Origin: Areca catechu
Taxonomy: Eukaryota; Streptophyta; Magnoliopsida; Arecales; Arecaceae
Length of the DNA: 64,000 nucleotides
Assembly (NCBI GenBank): GCA_021397845.1
Contig: CM038050.1
Coordinates: 115,557,891-115,621,890 of the forward strand
Direction: 5' to 3'
Numbering within the stretch: the first letter of the stretch is position 1; each line of letters starts with the position of its first letter. Shown here one piece after another: positions 9,646 through 20,238 of the stretch. The notes under the pieces were generated by a model. That model saw nothing but the letters and a program-made list of their open reading frames with translations. It was not told the origin of the DNA and did no database searches. Position numbers and translations under genes: made by a program.

Positions 9646-11125
9646 TGATGCGGGACTAATATGCATGCTATTATTTTTGTGTGTTTTATATGTAGAGTTA
9701 AGTAATTAAATCCTGAAGATTGGATCAAAATAAGTTGTAGGGAATTCTATATTAATTTTAGAATTCAAGCATGCAGATTAGGACCTAGAAAAGCAATAAA
9801 GAAGGATCGCCGAGGCTGAGAAGCCTCGGTTAGGGCAAGTTCTCCTACAATAAAATTACTGGTGGTAGAGGGGGTGTACCTGATAATGTTTGAAGTACCC
9901 GATGAAGATCACAATGAAGGGATCTCTCGTTCCTTGATGGATGCGGCCTGGAAAACCGAGCCAAAGACCTGCGGATACCCGGCTTTCTGCTCGGTGGTCC
10001 GATTGAGGCTTGGCTGGAGTTGTTGGATTCGTAGGAACTCAGGGACCTGCAAATGACCTGTTAAGGGTTAGGAAACTCACTAGGGAATAAGGAAACAAGG
10101 GAAAATATCAAAGGAGAATAGAGTTTTGGAGGTGGCGGCCAGGGCTCTGGAATGATGGTTGGCGGCAGGAATTCTGTTGCAACACCGAGAAGATGAAAGC
10201 ACCAATAAAACCCCTTAAGCACAAAGCAAGGTAGCACAAAGCAATAGAAGAGAACTCAAATTTAATTCATATATCAAAATCAATCATCATACAAGAGACT
10301 AGGGTTCTTTAAATAGATCCTTAGTCTTGGGCTCCAAGTAAGGGTACATTAGACATTACATAAGAATCATTTTCCCTCTTAAACTCTAGCTAGGAAAGTA
10401 AGGAAACCTTGGTAGAAATAACCCTAAAAATTCTCTCCTCCTCTCTTGACTTGGTCAACACTCCAAGGATGCCTAGGGTGGCGTGTTGGGCTTCTAAGAG
10501 CAGCAAGGGGCCAGCCCAAATGGGCTTGGGCACATGGGCTTGGGCCTTTGGAAGCTGGGGTGGCCTGGTAGCTAGGTAGCAGGAATATTCCCTGGTATCT
10601 TGATTCTTAGGGGGCTTGGGCTTGGTGCCTGGGCTTGATTTCTTTGGGCTAGGATGCAAGTGGACCTCTAGAATTATGGATGCCCTGGTCTATGAATATA
10701 TTCTGGCATTTGGAAGGGAATCTAGGCATCTGGAGGGCATCTACAAGGAATCAGGATTTTCTGAATTTTCCTTCTGGGATCTTCAAATCTTCAAGCTGGG
10801 TTGGACTTGGGCTATACTTCCATGTTTTCAATCTGGTTGGACTTGGTCTTCACTTGTATGATGTAGTCTTGAGTCTTCAGTGTACTTGAACAGGACTCAA
10901 AAAAATAAAATTAGCTCAATATGAGCTGACTAGCATTGGTCTGAACTAGCTCAACATGAGCTGACTAATACTGAACTGAAATAACAACTCAAAAGACTCA
11001 AATAACAACTAAAATAGACTCAGATGGGCTTAGCCCTTATTACAGATGGACTTAAAAATTATTGATCAACCCACAGAGGATTGAAAAGCCTTTGTCTTAT
11101 TCTGGTACCTCTGGTGTCCGCACTA
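9646..11125 (-). repeat. 5' LTR of element A
   Basis: It begins TGATGCGGGAC and ends CGCACTA (CA to TA change compared with 6339) on the plus strand. A TATTTAAA promoter-like word on the minus strand lies at 10315-10308 in the middle of the LTR, where the transcription start is expected. The duplication CAACA follows at 11126. Confidence 0.9.
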
Positions 11126-12557
11126 CAACACCCTTTGGTTTTAAACAGGCTCACCAAAGAAACCTAACTTGGTTTTACCAGGATCATCAAGAATCCAACA
11201 CTTGGTTTATATCAAGGCTCACCAAGAACCTATTTGGTTTTCCAACTGGGCTCACTAATAATCCAACAATTCAAAAATGAATTAAAATAAATGCAACAAA
11301 AATGATAAACTCAATTTGTCGGATAGTTGCCGGTGCAGCTTGACGGAAGTCCACTTGAATAAGCTTTAATTGCTTTAGTGGTTTCTTCCCCAATTGCTTC
11401 AAGCTTTGGATCATAGTTGGTGAAGACTTGAAGGCTGACTTGAATGCTCTTGTGCTCTTTTACTGTTGGTAGGTAGGATATTTAATGAAGCTCTCTAAAC
11501 TTTGAAGAACTTTCAAAAAAATCCTTGCTTCAAGGAAGTTCAAATCCTTCAAATATAAAGTCTTCTATCACTCCAAGGTAGTTCTAGCCATTGTAGACTG
11601 TTGGGGAATGATTTGTGACCGTTGGAGCACTTTTTGGCATTCATAAAATGATTTCTGGAACTAGCTATTGGATACCTGAAAGAGATGTTCAAGTCCGCTC
11701 AGATTCCTTCGAGTTGGCTCAGATTCCTTCGAGTCAACTCAGATCCTTCGAGTCGATAGATCAATTCGCCAAATCTTCAATGCAGTCGGTTCTTTGTCTC
11801 AAGGCACAAAACTTTACTCTGGACGAGTCGACTCTTAATAGCTCGGGTCGGCTCGAACTTCTTTCTTTGAAAAACTTGAACTCAAGGAGTTGGCTCTTTT
11901 TAGCTTGGGTCGGCTCTTCTTCTCAGGTTCGAAAATCATCACTCTAGAAGAGTGGGCTCAATATAGTTGGGGTTGGCTCACTTTCTCAGGTCTTCAAAAT
12001 TAGGTCTGGCAGAGTCGACTCTTTCTGGTTCGAGTTGACTCGCATGGCTGTTCTCAGAAATCTTCAAAAATTGGACTCTGGAGGAATCGACTCGGACATA
12101 ATCCAGTCAACTCAGATTCACTAGAGTCGGCTTGGTTACCTTCGAGTCGGCTCGGATTACTGTGTACCAGAATCCTTGCTGCATGCCAGTAGGTGGAGTC
12201 GCTCTTCATCATGCTAGGTCGGCTCGAGTATCTTCTTCAGGATTTTTATACTTGAACTCAAAGAAAAACTCTCACCAACACTCTTTCATTCTTCAAGCAT
12301 ACCAACTCAAAATAATTCTAAGGTGGACACATAGAGAAGTAATCCTTTTTACATGATTTTTTCTTAGCTTTTTCAATGGGTTTTTCTTTACAAATATATA
12401 TTACAACACAACTCAAGCAAGAAACAAAGGTGTAGGAGTTGAAGTTTGAACAATTAACACATTCTACAAAAACTTGTAAAACACTTGAAGAGTTGTTAGA
12501 AATAAATGTACATGCTTTAATGTTTGGTTATCATCAAAAACACTTATGGGGTCAACA
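11126..12557 (-). repeat. H-right LTR, 5' part
   Basis: This is the outer part of the H-right LTR. On the minus strand it starts TGTTGACCCCATAAGTG at 12557. It aligns with bases 1 to about 1420 of H-left, including the palindromic-word array (11690-12240) and hairpin units at 11140-11250. Confidence 0.85.
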
Positions 12558-13686
12558 AGCTCCACTTTGGAGCCATTAGCATTTAAGGCCCTATCTACAT
12601 ATATTGTCCATTGGTTCTCAAAGTTTTCAAGTATTGGATCTTCTTCTTCAAGGATGGTACACTTAGTGACAAAATCAATAAGCACTTGCACCTTAATAGA
12701 GGGTCTCGGGTGGAATGCCAAATCAAACTCAAAAAGTTTAAGAGCCCACTTAGCCATTCTACCTGAGGTGTCATGCCAGTGCAATATCATCCGGAGGGTT
12801 TGGTCCATGATGACCACAACAATACGAGCTTGAAAATATGATCGAAGCTTTTAGGCCAATATTATAATAGTAAAGATGAGTTTTTCTAGCTAGGTATACC
12901 TAGTTCATCATTTTGCATAACCCAGCTGACATAATATACCAACTTTTATATTCGATCTTATTGAACAAGGTTAGAACTAATGGCAGAAAAGGAAACTACC
13001 AAGTACATATATAGCTCCTCACCTTCTTTTGACTTGGTAACTGGAGGTCACTCCAAATGCATATTTGGTAGGGTTCAGCTTCATTTGATATGGATTCAGT
13101 ATGGCAAAAGTTTTCTCAAGATCTTCTACATGACTCTAGGAGGTATGGCTCTTGACTGACATGTCATCAACATAAACCTCCATGTTCCGACCAATCTAAT
13201 CCTTGAAAATTTTGTTCACTAGCTACTGATAGGTCACTCCTATGTTTTTCAAACCAAATAGCATTATCCTATAACAAAACAAACTTTGGTCAATAATGAA
13301 ACAGGTTTTCTCTTCATCTTCGGGTGCCATTTAGATTTGGTTGTATCCTAAAAATGCATCCATAAAGGCTAGGAGCTCATGAACGGCCATTGCATCTACT
13401 AGTTGGTCAATGAAGGGAAGAGGATAGCTATCCTTCAAGCAAGCCTTGTTAATATCCATGAAATCTATGCACACCAGCCACTTTCCATTAGCTTTTTTAT
13501 TAATACTACATTGGTTAACCTTTCAAGGCAGCCGACTTCTCTAATGAGCCTAGCATCAATTAGCAATTGCACTTCTTTCGCTATGACTCTTTGGCATTTT
13601 GGTGCACAGCTTTTTTTCTTCTACTTTATGGGATGATGATTTGATTCGACCTTCAAATGGTGCATCATTACTCTAGGATCAATTCC
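12558..13686 (-). pseudogene. pol: Tat-type Gypsy RT/RNase H fragment
   Basis: The minus strand encodes, with many stops and shifts, GIDPRVMMHHLK (end of the protease-RT linker), a KEVQLLIDARLIREV-like RT start, the catalytic box EVYVDDM (about 13186-13165), and the RNase H tail with HDTSGRMAKWALKLFEFDL and IYVDRALNANGSK (12817-12560). This order is that of a Ty3-Gypsy Tat-lineage pol with a start of the second RNase H. It is cut at 12557 by the H-right LTR and at about 13686 by the Copia F RNase H region, so it is a dead internal fragment. Confidence 0.8.
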
Positions 13687-14263
13687 CAGTATTTGGTCTT
13701 GGCTATAGACAATGCCACCAAATTTTTTTCTTGCTAAACCAAAAGATTAAGTTAACTTCTAAAAATTGACAAGTTTTACTAGTACATTTCCTATCTAGTT
13801 TATATCTAACAAACTTAGCATCTGAATATCCTATTAGTTCAATTGAAAATTATTTTGAATACTATAATCTAGTATTAATAGTGATAGATAAGTATTTAAA
13901 AATTCTTTTAACAACTAGCAGGTGTGACTCTTTAGGATTAGATTGATATCTAGCACATATGTAAACACTGAACATTATATCATGTCTACTAACAATAAGG
14001 TAGGGAAGTGATCCAATCATATCTTTATAAAATTTTTGATCTATGCTCTTACCTTTCTCATCCTTGTCAAGCTTATATGTCATTAGCATATCAATTTCTT
14101 TGGAACTCTCCATCCTAAGTTTTTTGAGTATTTTTCTTGTGTATTTGGTTTGGTTGATGAAGACTCCTTCATTTGACTACCTTATCTAGATCTAAGGAAG
14201 AAGTTGAATTCTCCCATCATACTTATCTTAAACTCTTTCTATATTAGCTTAGCAAATTCTTGA
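13687..14263 (-). pseudogene. pol: Copia F RT end and RNase H
   Basis: The frame 14113-13862 contains KGKSIDQKFYKDMIGSLPYL, HDIMFSVYICARYQSNPKES and KRIFKYL, the standard link between Copia RT and RNase H. Below it come remnants of the GYSDA.F.G and QFLG..L.WFSKK motifs, and the last recognisable piece is LVALSIAKTKYW near 13690. Upstream RT sequence resumes at 26782 on the other side of G, with CTTGA at both junctions. Confidence 0.8.
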
Positions 14264-15006
14264 TGTTGGAGTCGAACCCCTTCTTCCGATCGGATGGAGC
14301 TACTGGATTGCGGGGCCGCTCCTTGATTCACCTACAAAACAGATCCCTTGTCGGAGATGCTCCGGTAGGGGACACTCCGATGCCTAAGTCAGTGGTGGGC
14401 TCTAGCCATAGAATGGGGAAGACAGAGAAGGGAAAAGCTCAGATATGGTTAAGGGTGTCAAGCACCTTACCTCCAGTGTTCCCTCTTACCATTATTTATA
14501 AGGAGTTGTCCCGTCTACGGTTTTCTTTCTCCCCCCAGCAGTTACGACGGGGGAGTTATTTTTTTTCCCTTAATCAGAGATCGTGGGTGGTTATTGGGAC
14601 GGTTCCGGTGGCCAAGCCAGGGGTGCTACCGCCGGAATCACGTGCCATGATCATACCAAAGATAGTCGAGGATAATCGTTGCCCGTCATGTTTCATAGAG
14701 ATTTGAGACAGATCGGATATCGTGTCTTTGGCATGGATCATGGACTTGATACTTGTCGTAGGCTGAAGACTGTGTCTTTGGCATAATCCAAAGATTGTAT
14801 CTTCAGAGGTCGTACTCTGGTCCAGGCTGAGGACATGGTCTTCTAGAGCCGTGGACCTGTAAAGAGCTTTCGTTTGCTTGTGGTTATTCGGCCTTCTCCA
14901 AATATCTGGACTTGGTGCTCATGGTTTAGAGGGAATGTCTTCAGTCGGTGGTCTTCGACCGGTCAAATCAGCGGCCGGCCCATGCCAAGGCTGACATATC
15001 CCAATA
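14264..15006 (-). repeat. 3' LTR of element G
   Basis: It starts TGTTGGAGTCGAACC and ends ATATCCCAATA on the plus strand. The minus-strand TATA word TTATAAATAA lies at about 14500-14491. Just outside, at 15007-15020, the minus strand reads a purine-rich tract ending GGGGGACAAC, the polypurine primer. Confidence 0.9.
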
Positions 15007-15609
15007 GTTGTCCCCCTACTCTTAGTCTTCGAAGCAAAGATTTGCCTCAAAGAATGAGAGTATTTGTCATTTTTTTCCTGGGAGGTGGTGCAGTGGATGA
15101 TTACAAAAATCTCTGATTGGGCCCTCCCCCATAACTACCAGCTGATTCGAAAATCAGGCGATGGATAGATGTCAATCTTTGATTGAAGGGTGAAAAAGAA
15201 GCGAGCATGCCTGAGACGGTCCCTCCTTTTTTCGCAGTGTGATGGTTCACCCAATCTTTTAGTTGGGATTTGGATGGCGGTCGTGGTTCTTCCCCACCCT
15301 TGGATGAAGAGTATGCTTCACCTTGGCCATTGATTCGTACGGGTTAAAACCTTTGGTTCACTCCGCATCAAATCAATTTATGGTCGCAGCTGCCTCGAGC
15401 ATCTGCGATGGGTTTATGAAGATGATTCCATTTTTCAAGGTGCTGACTTAGGATTTTTCTGTCTCTTTTCGAGAAGGAGGAAGGGTCTTAGCAAGGAAGC
15501 TTCTTCAACCTCGCACTCCCAGTCCCAGTCCAGCTTTCTTTGTTCTCAGCCATCGACCTTTTCTACAGGTAGAATCTTCCTTCTGCCTTCTTGTCTCGTT
15601 TCTTTTGTC
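15007..15609. other. Non-coding region between 3' LTR and antisense gene (G)
   Basis: No conserved coding sequence is seen. It holds the polypurine tract at its left edge. Because it lies 5' of the plus-strand antisense gene, it should hold that gene's promoter, but I see no convincing TATA box. Confidence 0.5.
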
Positions 15610-16830
15610 ATGGCTGAGTCCATAGGAAGCCAAAGGGGACAAGTTGGGCCTTCGGGTGTCAGTGACGTAGTGAGTCCGGAGTCGGTTCCCAATTCTATTT
15701 CTCAGGGAAGGATTACTCATCTTCGAGATCGTTATCACATTCCAGAGGGATTTCTTCTAATCCTCCCTACCCCCGAGGAACGAGTGAACAAAGCCCCTGT
15801 CGGATGTCTAGCTGTGTACGAAGACCATCTAAAGGCTGGCCTTCGACCCTTTCTTCATTAAAATCTTTCGTCTGTATCAAGTAGTGCCTGCACAGTTGAC
15901 TCCGAATAGTATTCGGAACATCTATGGATTTTTGGTTCGGTTCCACATGGCGAACATAGAGCCCAGGACCAACTTGTTTACTACCCTTTTTATGCTCAAG
16001 AAGAATTTCCATTGTAATGGGTGGTGGGTGATTGGCCCTCGACCGAGTCGTAAGATTATCAAGGATATGCCCAGCGCCATCCATGGGTGGAAACCTATTT
16101 TTGTTTTTATGTTATCCGTCAACCCGTGGGGCTTCAGTAGTGATTGGAGGGAACCACATCTAACCGCCAATGATGGAAAGAAGGTCTTAGTAGCCGATCA
16201 GTCTGATTATGATTTACTGACTAATTCGAAGGTTGTTCCCATCCGCGAGTTGTTGGAGGAGAGGAATCTCCATCTTGCAGGGATTAGCAAGTTCCCTGTG
16301 CTAGGTATACTGATGGAAATTTCTTACTGATGGAAATTTCTATCTCTTTCCTCCCATTCTTGTTGTAATTTGGTCGACATTGAGGCATTTTCCTATCCGC
16401 AGGTGGAGGGATGAAGCCTAGCTTAAGTTGGCTCCGTCAGACTTCTGAGAAGAGGATAGCTCAGGTCCCTCTTACAAGATTGGTAGTTCGGAAGAGGGCC
16501 TGAAGAGAGGGTCCTGAATGAGACTGAGGAACTTCATCCTCTCGGGGAACCTCCGGGGAAGACGCGGCACTGGTGGGGGGGGTCCCAAAAGGACCTCATC
16601 TATTCCAAATTTCATCGACGGACACTTCTTCGGTCTGTACAAGAGAGAGTCCACCTTAGATGGCAGGTGTGCCACCGCCTTGTCCCCCTGCAGCTGATAG
16701 GGGCAAGGCGCCTAATGGGGACATCTCAAGCACGGATCTTGGAGCAAGCATAATTCTTGGAGTGGCACAGATCTTGAAGCATTTTTGGACTAAATTTATT
16801 TAGGATTTATCTTTTGTTTAAAATTTGAAT

Positions 16831-16972
16831 TAGGATTTGGTTGGTTAGGATTGATATATGGATAGGCTTATCTTATCCTATCATATATTTGAATTTGATT
16901 TAGGATTTGGTTGGTTAGGATTGATATATGGATAGGCTTATCTTATCCTATCTTATATTTGAATTTGATTCA
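16831..16972. repeat. 71-bp tandem duplication in solo LTR
   Basis: Two adjacent copies starting AGGATTTGGTTGGTTAGG differ at about one base in 71. The near identity suggests the duplication is recent relative to the surrounding element. Confidence 0.9.
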
Positions 16973-17089
16973 TTCTTATCTTTTTATCTTGTATTCAAAT
17001 TCAAATGAGGGTTGGAAAATCTATAAATACCACCCTCATCCTTTTGTAATAGGAGGATGGATGAATAAAATTTTTATTGTTCTGTGTGA

Positions 17090-17289
17090 AGGATCTGTGT
17101 GATCCTAGGGTATCTGTATGATCCCTTCTCCATCTTCCTGGGGTTTCTGTGTGATCCCTGATTTTGGGCATCTGTGTGAGCCCAGGGCATCTATGTGAGC
17201 CCCTTTTCTATGTGCTTGTTCTTCTAGGGCATCTGTGTGAGCCCCTTTGCTATGTGCTTGTTCTTCTTGGGGAATCTATGTGAACCCCA
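17090..17289 (+). repeat. Hairpin array with conserved ATCTGTGTGA loop
   Basis: Seven short inverted repeats surround a loop like ATCTGTGTGA. Stems include AGGAT/ATCCT (17090-17094, 17102-17106), AGGG/CCCT (17107-17110, 17123-17126), TGGGC/GCCCA (17165-17169, 17180-17184), GGGC/GCCC (17185-17188, 17199-17202; and 17227-17230, 17241-17244) and TGGGG/CCCCA (17268-17272, 17285-17289). Stems vary but remain complementary. Confidence 0.75.
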
Positions 17290-18476
17290 TTATTTTTTCT
17301 TAACCCTGCACCCTCTTCTTTCCTCCTTTGCAAATCCTAATCCCTGGTGACTTTCATGCTCACCAGCGATCCAGTCCAATCCCTGTCCCGCATCAGCGCC
17401 ACAAGTCGAGGGAGAGTTTGCGCGTGAAGCTTCTCCTGCCAGGAGCCGTCCCACTGATTCTTCGAAGCTTTCCCCTATGGGGGGATTGTTAGTTCCCACC
17501 GTGGCCAGGCAGGTGTTGAAGAACACAATGCTGCCTCATGATTTGGTAGTTATCCGAGGCCGATCCTCGCCAGGATGTCTGATTCTGCATTTTCATCCCT
17601 GCAACATGTAAGGTTCTCGCCATACCTCCTTCATTCCGGGGATTGACTAGCTTATTATCTCACATTATCGATGTTGTTGGTCTATGACATTACCTTCCTG
17701 GAGGAAGGCCTGGGGAATGTCGACAACCTCATCCACGACCTCAAAGAGGAGCTCTACACGGCTAAAGCTACGAAAGAGGTGGCCGAAGAGCTGAGACAGT
17801 CTATGAAAAACTGTCTTGCTCATGTGGATGCTGAAGTTCGTGGATTGAGGGGCGAGTTGAAAAGTGCCCAGTCGATAATTACGGAGCAAGGGGCAGGGTT
17901 AAAGAAAAGCTAGAAATAGGTCGAGTCCTTGGAACAATCTGCCAAGAAAAATCAGGAGAGATTGGAGAGTCAGACCAAGGTAGCTGAGGAGGCTGCCAAG
18001 AGGGCTGAAGAGTTGGCCCTGGAGTTTGAGGAGGCTAAGAAAGAGTTCAGGGTCCTGAGGAAGCTAGCACACGATGCCGTGGTGGATTTCAGAAGGTTCT
18101 CATAATTCCAGGAGGAGATGAGTGAGGCAACCTTGTATGGTTATCAGCAAGGCTTCAATGATGGACTCGCCAAGGTCAGAGGGGCCTTCCCACATCTTGA
18201 TCTTTCTGGCATCCCCGCTTTCAGCATAGTCGGAGAAGAAGAGGAGGTTGAGGCCATAGAAGAGGCTGGAGAGGTATCAAGACTGAGGGAAGAGACCTCG
18301 ATCATGGTTGAAGACATTGGTACAGTTTCGAAGCAAGCCGAAGGGGCTGATAGGGTTGAAGAGTTGCCATGCTTGGGAGAGGAGGCTCCTACCTTACTTA
18401 GTAGAAGGCCTGGAGGTGGTTCCAACTCTAACCTCGACCCCGGAGGGGGTTCAGTCTGGGGAGGGAGTCCAAGTTG

Positions 18477-19411
18477 AAGGCTCTCGAGTCCCAGCCCAAG
18501 TCGATGAAGTCCTCACTGCGCAAATCGATGGGCTTCTCAATCATGTGGTGTTGGGTCCCCTCCTCCTGATGTTTAGGAATTGGAGTAGCTCTAGACCTTG
18601 TATCTCTTCTTTACTTTCTTCCAAGGTGTAATTAACAAATTTTATGAATTTCCAAATGGCTTTTTGAACTTTCAAGTAGTTTTTGGAGCTCCCAAGTAGC
18701 TTTCAACACGTGTTGAACATGGTTTAGGCAAGGTTGCTAGCCTTGGTAAGGGTTTGACATTTATCGCTTTTTCTCCTTTTTGGTCAAAGAGCCGAAGCCG
18801 AAGGTCGTCCAACTCTTGGCTAGTGTAAAAGATGAATTCTGAAGCAGAGTCGTATTATCGTTGTCGATGACTGATCGGGATCATAGCTGATGACTGACCA
18901 CGATCGTAGCCAGGCTAATGCTGGTCTTTCTTCATCATAAGTAATCTAGTCATTCCGGAATGGACACGATGGACAGGTGTCCCCTTCTTGTTGACCATTA
19001 ATTAAGGGACATTTATCATGATTCTCACTTCTCGCATTGAGCGAGTCGATATCTGAATAGTCACATTCCCCTGCAACCCAGGTGTCACCAAATCTTCCCT
19101 TTTCGAAAGGGAACCATTAATGTTGCCACCGTACGATGAATATTATTTCGAATTCGAAGCATCGTCGATCTCCATTCCTGAGAGCGGTTATTGGTGATCA
19201 CACCGCTCCCGCACAGCCACCTGGGATTTTGAAATGTCATTTTAACACGTGGCATTTTTTGGTACACCTGGGAAAAGGCATGGAGCACGTTCCCCTCTGG
19301 CCGTTCATAGGTGCCAGATTCTTTTAAATAGGACCCTATCTTCCCTGTCGAAAACCATCGTAGCACAGACTTTTCCTTTGAAACCTTTCCTCCATTAACG
19401 AATCCATTATA
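18477..19411. other. Spacer between the two antisense ORFs of G
   Basis: The first 150 bases still look like decayed tail of the antisense gene. The rest is non-coding. A TTTAAATA word at about 19323-19330 lies some 85 bases before the next start codon and may be a promoter for 19412-19921. Confidence 0.5.
19323..19330 (+). promoter_or_regulatory. TATA-like word upstream of antisense ORF 2
   Basis: TTTTAAATAGG occurs about 85 bases upstream of the ATG at 19412. The spacing fits a plant promoter with a short 5' untranslated region. No other promoter element was recognised. Confidence 0.4.
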
Positions 19412-19921
19412 ATGAAGTTCAGTATTTCAGAACTCCTGAGGGCAGCAAAGATGAGGGCCATTCGTAGCGGAGCAGGGGGTAGCCCAATGTCCTTCAGGCT
19501 GGGCGACGATGAAGGCCTGACTGTCGATCACCTGGAGAGGAGGATTCGGGTCCTGGAGGCCCAATTGGAGGAGGCCAGGGCCCAGGTGGAGGCGGCCAAC
19601 GTGGAGGCAGCGGAGGCCAAGAAGAAGATGGCGGATGCCATTATGGACTTCAAGGCATCCCCTGCCTTCAAGGAGGAGGTCGCCTGGGTGGCTCTGGATG
19701 CCTACCATCAGGGGTTCCAGGAATGTAGGGGTAAGGCCTTCAAGTTTTATGACTTGAAGGGCCTTGACAACATCAAGCCCTCAGTTCCCTTCCCTGGACA
19801 TGAATTTGACTCTGACTTTGAGGAGTCGGATTCTGATCCGGAGAGGAACCTTGGGGCCCCTTCATCCTCCTTCCATGACTCCCCCCACTGGCATGGGAAA
19901 GGGCATGCGAGCGATTATTGA
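19412..19921 (+). CDS. Antisense ORF 2 of element G, coiled-coil protein
   Basis: An intact 169-codon frame on the plus strand, antisense to the retrotransposon genes. The start MKFSISELL resembles MKFSLENLL, which begins the second exon of the D antisense gene. Residues about 30-75 form a coiled coil (HLERRIRVLEAQLEEARAQ). Residues about 85-120 hold the shared domain with AYHQGFQECRGKAFKFYDL, comparable to the FQVCREKVGSFYPELDLS part of D and the GFNDGLAKVRGAFPHLDLS part of antisense ORF 1. The tail is acidic. The frame is unbroken in an otherwise ruined element, but short length makes chance possible. Function is unknown. Confidence 0.55.
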   Translation: MKFSISELLRAAKMRAIRSGAGGSPMSFRLGDDEGLTVDHLERRIRVLEAQLEEARAQVEAANVEAAEAKKKMADAIMDFKASPAFKEEVAWVALDAYHQGFQECRGKAFKFYDLKGLDNIKPSVPFPGHEFDSDFEESDSDPERNLGAPSSSFHDSPHWHGKGHASDY

Positions 19922-20238
19922 ATGTGCTTCCCAAATTCCTGTAATCTCTCTCTCTTTTTTTTTTTTTGTAAAAAAGAATTAGGAAAGAAATGGAATATCT
20001 TAACTTTTCCGACCTTTTCCCACGTCTTCATCATGATTTGTTGAATTATAGTATGCCAAGAGCGTAGACTTCTCAGACCACTTATGATCCATGAAGGAAA
20101 GATGAAATCGTCTAGGCTGTCTCATGAACATTTTGTTGCTGACAGGAAGGACAACATAGGTCCGTTGAAGCACGTTTTCGGGTTTACCATTGGGTAGAGC
20201 ATCTATGCCATCCCAGTGCATTTCTGTCATGATCAAGG

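Larger units (their letters stand above)
4920..11125 (-). mobile_element. Chromovirus-derived non-autonomous element A
   Basis: Two LTRs (4920-6339 and 9646-11125) flank 3.3 kb of minus-strand interior. Target-site duplication CAACA lies at 4915-4919 and 11126-11130. In sense order it has a primer-binding site, a leader, gag with a 42-base repeat, an acidic linker, the integrase C-terminus and a chromodomain. Protease, RT, RNase H and the integrase core are missing. The LTRs differ by about 7% over the first 145 bases compared by eye, so it is younger than its host LTR but not recent. Confidence 0.9.
2691..12557 (-). mobile_element. SIRE-type Copia 5' half (H-right), split by element A
   Basis: Read on the minus strand from 12557, this is an LTR, a primer-binding site at 4591-4580 and a nearly complete gag that stops at about 2691. 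Bases 4920-11125 are a later insertion (element A). Together with H-left it forms an arrangement in which both outer ends are 5' LTR starts and the two gag genes collide head-on. No pol or 3' LTR is visible. Two separate truncated insertions are possible; a single palindromic cDNA made by template switching is also possible. Confidence 0.8.
16690..17300 (+). repeat. Probable solo LTR inserted in G antisense gene
   Basis: AT-rich sequence unlike its surroundings. It contains a TATA box (CTATAAATAC, 17021-17030), an AATAAAA word (17065-17070), a 71-base tandem duplication (16831-16901 and 16902-16972) and a hairpin array (17090-17289). These are typical of the U3, R and U5 of a Copia-like LTR on the plus strand. 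Exact ends and target duplication could not be fixed, so the limits are approximate. Confidence 0.65.
15610..18476 (+). pseudogene. Antisense coiled-coil gene of element G, broken
   Basis: The plus-strand start MAESIGSQRGQVGPSG at 15610 matches the antisense gene of D (VGPSGHVSTM). Domain one (15610-16304) has YHIPEGF, VYEDHLKAGLRPF, PNSIRNIYGFLVRFH, CNGWWVIGPRP and GWKPIFVF, like the plant 'putative gypsy-type transposon' domain (Transposase_28). A frame change occurs near 15858. An intron of 98 bases (16305-16402, GTATAC...CCGCAG) is at the position of an intron in D. A solo LTR interrupts the next exon (about 16690-17300). The last exon (17671-18476) is a coiled coil ending in GYQQGFNDGLAKV and FPHLDLSGIP, with two stops. 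Function is unknown; similar antisense ORFs are known from Tat elements such as Grande. Confidence 0.75.
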
